From contig NZ_JAAEEH010000016.1 of assembly GCF_010179735.1 (NCBI RefSeq), forward strand, positions 1 through 64,000: 64,000 bases of DNA, written 5' to 3'. Each line of letters begins with the position of its first letter. Within the stretch, counting starts at the first letter, position 1. Positions 59,001-64,000 of the stretch are shown piece by piece. The notes under the pieces are model-generated. The model searched no databases. It saw only the letters and a list, made by a program, of their open reading frames with translations, and was not told where the DNA came from. Origin of the DNA: Anaerotalea alkaliphila. GTDB lineage: Bacteria > Bacillota > Clostridia > Lachnospirales > Vallitaleaceae. The translations under genes and the position numbers were made by a program.

Positions 59001-59236
59001 GTAATTTATTTTCAATAACAATATAACATGCCTGAATATTTTTTTCAATACCCATATTTCTTTTCGGCTATATGTGAAATTTATTTCCACCTATTTTGTG
59101 CATTACTTACAATTCCACTGCACCATTTTCAATATTTCCATCTTTTTATTCATTTTCAGCCCAGTATCCACCCGTTTGCACCACTTTCCAAGCGCATCAA
59201 ATCCAGAAATTTATTTTCAGAAATATATTTTCACAA
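59001..59236. promoter_or_regulatory. Array of RpiR-type operator-like sites upstream of the catabolic operon
   Basis: The AT-rich gap holds a series of GAAA-(A/T)n-TTTC palindromes: around 59002-59017, 59033-59050, TGTGAAATTTATTTCCAC at 59073-59090, and GAAATTTATTTTCAG plus GAAATATATTTTCAC at about 59206-59234. The first two overlap the transcription start and -35 of the promoter. RpiR regulators bind such sites, and the regulator gene lies immediately next to the array. No gene is present in 58941-59262. Confidence 0.65.
59020..59048 (-). promoter_or_regulatory. Promoter of the dehydrogenase-aldolase-kinase-TRAP3 operon
   Basis: On the minus strand TTGAAA (59043-59048) and TATATT (59020-59025) are spaced by 17 bp. 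Operator-like palindromes cover both the -35 and the start region, as expected for repression. Confidence 0.65.
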
Positions 59237-59260
59237 AAAAAAGCCCCTATCCGGGACTTT
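59235..59260 (-). terminator. Intrinsic terminator after the rpiR-type gene
   Basis: On the minus strand AAAGTCCC pairs with GGGGCTTT (one mismatch) around a short loop and is followed by a run of T. It lies directly after the regulator's stop. Confidence 0.65.
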
Positions 59261-59262
59261 GC

Positions 59263-60111
59263 TCAAAACTTGTTTTGGGACGTCGCCTTTCTTGTCTCCT
59301 GTATCGACTGGAAGGACAGGTCATAGTCCCTGAAAGCGGCCATCGCCACCAAGGCGTCCATGATCGCCAGCTGGGCGATCCGCGTGCTGACCGCTTCCGA
59401 CTTGAAGATGGTCTCCTCCGAAGCGCAGAAGATCGACACATCCGCCAGTTTGGACAACGGTGTTTTCTCTTGGGAAACAAGCGCCACCGTCTTCGCGTTC
59501 TTCCCCTTGGCGATTTCCATGCATTTCATCACGTTGCTGCTGCTGCCGGAATGCGATATGCAGAAGGCCAGGTCGTCCGGACCCAACAAGGCCGAAGCCA
59601 TCAGCTGCATGTCCGCATCCTCATACACAAAGGAGCGGATTCCGATCTTCAGCAGCTTGTGCTGTGTGTCCTTGCCCACAAGGAGGCTTCCTCCGCTGCC
59701 GAAGAAGGTGATGCTCTTTGCCTCGGCGAGCATCTCGGCGACTGCAGCCATCTTCTTGATGTCCAGGATCGCCAGGGTGCCCCGCAGCACATTGATGTTC
59801 GTTCCGAACACCTTGTTGCAGAGGGTCTGGTCGTCATCCCCTTTTTCCAGGACCGGATTGAAATGCCTGTCTTTCGGCAGCACGTCCCTGGCGGCGCTGA
59901 TCTTGAAGTCCTGGTACCCCTTGTAACCCAGGCTTTTGCAGAACCGCACCACCGAAGCGTCGCTGACCTCCGCATTCTCCGACAACTCGGAGATGTTGCT
60001 GGTCAGGACTTTCTCGTAATTGTTCAGCACGTATTCCGCGATCTTTTGTTCCGTGTTTGTAAGCGACCCCATCTTGCTCCGGATCTTTTCCGCACATGTG
60101 ATTTCAACCAT
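59263..60111 (-). CDS. MurR/RpiR-family transcriptional regulator
   Basis: The 282-residue protein has an N-terminal RpiR helix-turn-helix (ISELSENAEVSDASVVRFCKSLGYKGYQDFK) and a C-terminal SIS sugar-phosphate-binding domain with ITFFGSGGSLLVG and AFCISHSGSSSNVMKCMEIAKG. It should repress the neighbouring sugar-acid operon until a phosphorylated intermediate binds the SIS domain. ATG at 60111. Operator-like palindromes occur on both sides of the gene, so autoregulation is likely. Confidence 0.93.
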   Translation of the reverse strand: MVEITCAEKIRSKMGSLTNTEQKIAEYVLNNYEKVLTSNISELSENAEVSDASVVRFCKSLGYKGYQDFKISAARDVLPKDRHFNPVLEKGDDDQTLCNKVFGTNINVLRGTLAILDIKKMAAVAEMLAEAKSITFFGSGGSLLVGKDTQHKLLKIGIRSFVYEDADMQLMASALLGPDDLAFCISHSGSSSNVMKCMEIAKGKNAKTVALVSQEKTPLSKLADVSIFCASEETIFKSEAVSTRIAQLAIMDALVAMAAFRDYDLSFQSIQETRKATSQNKF

Positions 60112-60133
60112 GCCTCATCTCACTCTCCCTTCA

Positions 60134-60182
60134 TATGAAAATAATATCACAAAAAGGGGGCTATTTTCAATCCATTCTAAAA
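60134..60182 (-). promoter_or_regulatory. Promoter and operator-like sites of the rpiR-type gene
   Basis: TTGAAA (60165-60170) and TATTAT (60141-60146) on the minus strand are 18 bp apart. ATGAAAATAATATCACA (60135-60151) and AAAATATTTTTCAC (about 60180-60193) resemble the palindromes in front of the catabolic operon. Confidence 0.6.
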
Positions 60183-60189
60183 ATATTTT

Positions 60190-61398
60190 TCACTCCAAGA
60201 GGAAGTCCACTAGATTCATCCAGGTGATTCCTCCCTGCACCCCCACCGGAATCCGGTCCATGGATAGAACCATCTTCGGATGGCTGTCCCCAGTCCTGGT
60301 CAGGGGTCCGTACTCCCTCTCCACCACAGCCTCCGTGGCCAGCAGGTAGGTGACCTGGATGTAGAGCTTTTCCTGCTTCTTTTCCGCAATGAAGTCGATT
60401 TCCGCATCCCCTTCCTTGCCCACATGCACCCGGTACCCCCTGCGCAGCAGCTCCAGAAAAACGATGTTCTCCAACAGCTGCGCAATGTCGTTCTGTCTGT
60501 ATCCAAGCATGCCGTAGCGCAAGCCCTGGTCCACCAGGAAATATTTTTCCATCCTCTCCAGGATCTTCTTCCCTTTGATGTCGTACCGTTTTGCCGTGTA
60601 CAGGATCATGGCATTCTCCAGTGCCGCGATGTAGTTGTAGATGGATTCGACTCCCACGCTTTTTCCCTGGCTTTTCAGATAGTCCGCAATCCTTTTGGCG
60701 CTGAAGATCTGGCCGATGTTGTCCATGATGTAGACCAGCACCCGCTCCAGCAGCTCGGGATCCCTAATGCTGTTCCGCTGGACAACATCCTTCAACAACA
60801 CCGAGTTGTAGATGCCTTTGATGTACTGGCTCTTGATGTCCTCTTCCCTGGGGAGCTGATGCAGCCCCGGAAACCCTCCGTACCGGACATATTCATAGAA
60901 CGCATCCTCCACGTCGGATTTCCGGGATGCCTCCACATCATAGAAGTCCAGATACTCTCTGAAGGACAGGGGATACAGCTCCAACTCCACATATCTTCCC
61001 GTCAGGTAGGTCGCCAGCTCCCCCGAAAGCATATGGGCGTTGGAGCCCGTCAGATAGATGTCGCAGTCCAAATCGACGGCGAAGGACCGTATGGCCTTTT
61101 CCCATTGCTCCACTTCCTGGATTTCATCCATCAGGATGTAGACCTTACCCTCCAGGCCCTTGGCCCTTTCCATGATATGGTCATAGAGGGGCCGATAGTG
61201 CCTGTAGGCCTCGAAGGACAGAGATTCAAAGTCGATCTGGATGATCCTCTCCGATTCCACTCCCCTCTCCCGCAAGGTCGTTGCGAGCAGCTTCAGCAGG
61301 TAAGATTTTCCACATCTGCGGATGCCCGTGATGATCTTGATCACGGGTGTATCTATGTACTGGACCAATTGCTTGATGAAGAGCTCCCTGTTTTTCAA
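60190..61398 (-). CDS. AAA ATPase with C-terminal DUF4143 domain
   Basis: The 402-residue protein has Walker A GIRRCGKSYLL near residue 24, Walker B YILMDEIQEVEQWEKAI and the sensor TGSNAHMLSGE, followed by a DUF4143 region with the VYNYIAALENAMILY and EIDFIAEKKQEKLYIQVTYLL motifs (PD-(D/E)XK nuclease-like). Such STAND-like or archaeal-type ATPases are common but of unclear role. The start is best placed at TTG 61398, six bases behind GGGAGGT; an ATG at 61425 has no ribosome site. It ends close to the rpiR operator region. Confidence 0.85.
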   Translation of the reverse strand: MKNRELFIKQLVQYIDTPVIKIITGIRRCGKSYLLKLLATTLRERGVESERIIQIDFESLSFEAYRHYRPLYDHIMERAKGLEGKVYILMDEIQEVEQWEKAIRSFAVDLDCDIYLTGSNAHMLSGELATYLTGRYVELELYPLSFREYLDFYDVEASRKSDVEDAFYEYVRYGGFPGLHQLPREEDIKSQYIKGIYNSVLLKDVVQRNSIRDPELLERVLVYIMDNIGQIFSAKRIADYLKSQGKSVGVESIYNYIAALENAMILYTAKRYDIKGKKILERMEKYFLVDQGLRYGMLGYRQNDIAQLLENIVFLELLRRGYRVHVGKEGDAEIDFIAEKKQEKLYIQVTYLLATEAVVEREYGPLTRTGDSHPKMVLSMDRIPVGVQGGITWMNLVDFLLE

Positions 61399-61585
61399 TG
61401 CGGCACCTCCCTGGGTTTCTTTCATTATAAGCCCATTCCCAGAGCAGGTCAATAGTTCTTCTGTATCGAAACTATTTACTGTTTTTATGAATTAGTTCTT
61501 CCGTATCGAAACTATTCTTCCAGCCAAGCTTCACCGGAACTTTTCCCCTTCCCCCCTCGTCTATGGACCAGGGAGGTGGAACACC

Positions 61586-62101
61586 ATGAAAACCATCACA
61601 AAGATTTCCATCATCGTCTGTGCAGCATTCCTGGCCCTGGCCGCCACCGGATGCGCCAAAGGCGGCAAGCCGGACACCGAACCCGGACTGACCGGCCATC
61701 TCATGGCCCGGGAGGGGGGAAGGATCCTGGTCATCGACACCCAGGCCCAGGACTTCAGCTCCACTGGCGGTGTGGATTCCTTCTACAACGCCATTTGGTT
61801 CTCCAATGCGCCGGAAGACATCCCCCTGGGGGAAACCGTCTCCGTCTGGTTCGACGCGGTCGCCGAATCCTATCCTGGCCAGTCGGAAGCCATCCATGTG
61901 GAGGTGGTCCCCAGCGAGAAGCCCCCGGGCGCCGACCTCACCCAGGCCCAGGCCCTGAACCTGGCCCTCACCGGACCGGAATACATCCAGACCTCCGCCG
62001 TGACCTCCATCGCCTACGAGGCGGAAACCGACCTCTGGACCTTCGGGATGCAGGTTCTTTTTGAAGAGACCGCATACACCATCACGGTGGCTGACGAATG
62101 A
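61586..62101 (+). CDS. DUF3221-type lipoprotein
   Basis: The 171-residue protein has a signal peptide with lipobox (LALAATGC), then GLTGHLMAREGGRILVID, which fits the DUF3221 fold of small Firmicutes lipoproteins, with VSVWFDAVAESYPGQSEAIHVEVV as second half. It is expected on the outer membrane face; function unknown. The ATG follows GGGAGGTGGAACACC. It is a single gene with a strong terminator. Confidence 0.75.
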   Translation: MKTITKISIIVCAAFLALAATGCAKGGKPDTEPGLTGHLMAREGGRILVIDTQAQDFSSTGGVDSFYNAIWFSNAPEDIPLGETVSVWFDAVAESYPGQSEAIHVEVVPSEKPPGADLTQAQALNLALTGPEYIQTSAVTSIAYEAETDLWTFGMQVLFEETAYTITVADE

Positions 62102-62114
62102 AAAAGCCGTAAAT

Positions 62115-62163
62115 GAAAAAGCTGCGCCTACCCTTTCATCACATGGGTGGGCGCAGCTTTTTC
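62115..62163. terminator. Bidirectional terminator between DUF3221 and arsM genes
   Basis: GAAAAAGCTGCGC (62115-62127) and its perfect complement (62151-62163) with an inner ACCC/GGGT stem form a strong hairpin with T-runs on both exits. It serves the convergent lipoprotein and arsM genes. Confidence 0.85.
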
Positions 62164-62165
62164 AA

Positions 62166-62960
62166 CTACCCTTCTTTCCTCGCCTCGATCATGAAGGACG
62201 CCACATACTCCTCCACCCCGTGCCCCGGCACCCAGGATTCCAGGATCTGGCGGCTGTTGTCCTTGGGGGTCAGCCGGATGTCCACGAAGCCCGCAGCCTC
62301 CAGCATGTGCCGGATCTCCTCCACATAGGCCGCACCGCCGATGCAGCCCGCCACCATCTCCAGGCTCCGCTGCACCTCCTCCGGCAAGGGGGCGGTGGCC
62401 ACCACGTCCGACACCGACAGCCGGCCTCCGGCCTTCAGGACCCGGTATGCGTCCTTGAACACCTGGGCCTTGTCCAGGGCCAGGTTGATGACGCAGTTGG
62501 AGATGACCACGTCCACCGAGGCGTCCGCCACCGGCAGGTGCTCGATCTCCCCCAGCCGGAACTCCACATTGGCGAAGCCGCTTTCTTCGGCGTTCTTCCG
62601 GGCCAGTTCCAGCATCTCCGGGGTCATGTCCACTCCGATCACATGGCCGGCCTCCCCCACCCGGCTCCTGGCCAGGAAGCAGTCCATCCCGCCGCCGCTG
62701 CCCAGGTCCAGCACCGTCTCCCCCTCCTTCAGGCCGGCGATGGCCACGGGGTTCCCGCAGCCCAGGCCCATGTTGGCCCCCCCGGGGATCTGGGCCAGGT
62801 CCTTCTCGTCGTAGCCCAGGCTGGCGGAGGTCCCTTGGATGTCCACCGGACCGGTGCCGCAGCATCCGTCACCGCAGCCGCAGCCCCCGTCGGCGCCCTT
62901 CAGGGCCACCGCCTTGTAGTTCTTCCGGATGAATCCCCGGATCTCTTCCTTCTTCTTCAT
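62166..62960 (-). CDS. arsM: Arsenite methyltransferase (ArsM)
   Basis: The 264-residue protein has an N-terminal cysteine-rich CGCGDGCC segment, the ArsM region GANMGLGCGNPVAIAGL, the SAM-binding motif VLDLGSGGGMDCFLA and the conserved cysteines in ISNCVINLA and MVAGCIGGA that bind trivalent arsenic. It adds methyl groups to As(III), giving volatile or exported products. The ATG follows GGAGGAAGGAC. A terminator lies between it and sigZ, so it is likely expressed on its own. Confidence 0.94.
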   Translation of the reverse strand: MKKKEEIRGFIRKNYKAVALKGADGGCGCGDGCCGTGPVDIQGTSASLGYDEKDLAQIPGGANMGLGCGNPVAIAGLKEGETVLDLGSGGGMDCFLARSRVGEAGHVIGVDMTPEMLELARKNAEESGFANVEFRLGEIEHLPVADASVDVVISNCVINLALDKAQVFKDAYRVLKAGGRLSVSDVVATAPLPEEVQRSLEMVAGCIGGAAYVEEIRHMLEAAGFVDIRLTPKDNSRQILESWVPGHGVEEYVASFMIEARKEG

Positions 62961-63021
62961 GTCCTTCCTCCTCGAATCATCTGCAATATCGTCTCACCTT
63001 GGTAGACGGGAAAAACAGAAA

Positions 63022-63046
63022 AAGGACGCAGATTTTTTGCGTCCTT
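63022..63046 (-). terminator. Intrinsic terminator after sigZ
   Basis: AAGGACGCA (63022-63030) and TGCGTCCTT (63038-63046) form a perfect 9-bp stem, followed on the minus strand by TTTTC. It begins two bases after the sigZ stop codon. Confidence 0.8.
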
Positions 63047-63047
63047 C

Positions 63048-63617
63048 TCAGCAATATTTGCAGTTCTTGTCCTTGTGCCTGTAGTCGACGACGTTCCCCT
63101 TGCCGTCGGTCTCCACCTGGCAGCAGGCCAGCAGGGTGGTCTTGAGCATCTTCCTTCCCCGCTGTACCCGGGACTTGGCTCCCGAAAGGCTGATTCCCAG
63201 CTTCCGGCCCAACTCCGCCTGGGTCAAGTCCCCGAATTCCGTCAGCAGGATGGCCTGTCGGTACTTCTCGGGAAGCTCCTCCACCATCACCTTCAGGCAG
63301 GCGGCGATCTCCTTGTTGGTGGACAGGTCCTCCTCCGGCTCCCGGGCCAGCTCCAGCTCCGGATCCGTGGGGAGGACCAGGACCTCCCGGTTCCCCGGAT
63401 CCTTCCGGTAGTGGTCGATGATGGTGTTGCGGGCGATGCCGTAAATCCATGCCTGGATCTTCTCCTCCTCCCGCAGGCTGCCCATGCTTGCGTGGATCTT
63501 GAGGAAGACCTCCTGGAGGATGTCCTCCACGTCCTGCTCCTTGGCCACCCTCTTTCTGATGAAGCCCCGCAGGGGAGCGCTGAACTCCTCCCACAGGTTC
63601 TGGATGTTCCGCCTCAT
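63048..63617 (-). CDS. sigZ: RNA polymerase sigma factor SigZ
   Basis: The 189-residue protein is an ECF-type sigma factor: region 2 with VEDILQEVFLKIHASMGSL and IQAWIYGIARNTIIDHYR, and region 4 with LPEKYRQAILLTEFGDLTQAELGRKLGISLSGAKSRVQRGR. The C-terminal tail CCQVETDGKGNVVDYRHKDK with final CKYC cysteines is typical of SigZ, which has no classical anti-sigma partner; metal or redox sensing is possible. ATG at 63617 follows GGAGGGGAACGGCC. It overlaps no gene and follows a methyltransferase by 13 bp. Confidence 0.93.
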   Translation of the reverse strand: MRRNIQNLWEEFSAPLRGFIRKRVAKEQDVEDILQEVFLKIHASMGSLREEEKIQAWIYGIARNTIIDHYRKDPGNREVLVLPTDPELELAREPEEDLSTNKEIAACLKVMVEELPEKYRQAILLTEFGDLTQAELGRKLGISLSGAKSRVQRGRKMLKTTLLACCQVETDGKGNVVDYRHKDKNCKYC

Positions 63618-63630
63618 GGCCGTTCCCCTC

Positions 63631-64000
63631 CTAATCACCGGTCCTCTGTGCGATGAAGAACCCGTAGCCGTAATGCTCCTTATACTTCCTGTACATCCGG
63701 ATCTCCTCCTGGTGTTCCTCCACCAGGGCCCTGGCCCCCGGACTGTGGCCGTGCCGCTTCAGGAAGTCCTCCAGCCGCTCCAAGAGCGGCTCGTAGAACG
63801 CCTCCAGCCAGCAGCTCTCGGGCAGGAGGAAATGGGCCACCGGCCGGTAGCCGGCCTCCTCCAGCACTTTGGTCACGCCGGAGACCGTGTCGATCTCCGG
63901 ATAGAGCCCCTCCCAATAGCTGGTGAGCTCCTGGGGCCGTTCCTTGGTGAACCAGCAGATTTCCGACACCGCCAGGAACCCCCGGGACTTCAGGAGTCGC
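63631..64000 (-). CDS. C-terminal part of a class I SAM-dependent methyltransferase (cut by window edge)
   Basis: The frame is open from the right window edge to its stop at 63631, so the gene starts outside. The visible 122 residues (beginning LLKSRGFLAVSEICWFTKE) match the last part of a class I methyltransferase: the strand after motif III, then a helix-rich end. Its real start is unknown; the in-frame GTG at 63969 is internal. It precedes sigZ by 13 bp and may be co-transcribed with it. Confidence 0.75.
   Translation of the reverse strand, partial: RLLKSRGFLAVSEICWFTKERPQELTSYWEGLYPEIDTVSGVTKVLEEAGYRPVAHFLLPESCWLEAFYEPLLERLEDFLKRHGHSPGARALVEEHQEEIRMYRKYKEHYGYGFFIAQRTGD

Noticed and set aside
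1-64000. CRISPR arrays, tRNA and rRNA genes
   Set aside because: No regularly spaced repeats, TPsiC-like motifs with acceptor stems, or rRNA segments were seen on either strand.

Overview
The window looks like chromosome from an anaerobic, GC-rich member of the Bacillota (Clostridia-like). The reasons are strong AGGAGG-type ribosome binding sites, sigma-A-like promoters, a flotillin FloA/NfeD pair, SigZ, three TRAP carboxylate transporters, PTS enzymes and many regulators of the LacI, AraC, SorC and RpiR families. No rRNA, tRNA or CRISPR array was seen. Most genes lie on the minus strand. The species cannot be named from the sequence alone.

Layout. 1-4.3 kb: a TctB/AbrB membrane pair, an orphan sugar-binding lipoprotein fused by overlap to a diguanylate cyclase, and a flavin-binding PNPOx protein. 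4.3-6.5 kb: an IS91-like element with a tyrosine recombinase and an HUH transposase. 6.5-13 kb: a LacI-controlled operon of TRAP transporter 1 and a GH31 glycosidase. 13-21.5 kb: housekeeping and stress genes (MATE pump, PNPOx, PHP phosphatase, DNA polymerase IV, TRIC channel, FloA/NfeD, thioredoxin-like protein). 21.5-26.3 kb: TRAP transporter 2 with an amidohydrolase, under a divergent AraC regulator. 26.3-37.8 kb: accessory DNA containing an AT-rich cluster of small membrane and lipoproteins, a truncated helicase, repeated sequences, a PLD-helicase and a DUF2075 helicase. 38-50 kb: a DMT exporter, then a long PTS operon of the L-ascorbate (Ula) type that also carries HPr, Enzyme I and transketolase. 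50-60 kb: a catabolic operon of dehydrogenase, class I aldolase, FGGY kinase, TRAP transporter 3, 2-hydroxyacid dehydrogenase and glycerate kinase, next to an RpiR regulator. 60-64 kb: a DUF4143 ATPase, a DUF3221 lipoprotein, ArsM, SigZ and the end of a methyltransferase.

How the genes work together. The three TRAP systems each sit with their own catabolic enzymes and a different class of regulator, and each has a visible operator layout: a paired LacI palindrome, an AraC direct repeat with 21-bp spacing, and an array of RpiR-like sites. The Ula-type operon has two promoters with identical spacing between operator, -35 and -10, which points to the embedded SorC regulator. It lacks a recognisable UlaD decarboxylase but brings its own general PTS proteins and transketolase, so it looks built for self-contained uptake and entry into the pentose phosphate pathway. 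The 50-59 kb operon is best explained as breakdown of a sugar acid by C5 oxidation, phosphorylation and aldol cleavage to dihydroxyacetone phosphate plus a C3 acid that is recovered through glycerate. This last point is inference from gene content.
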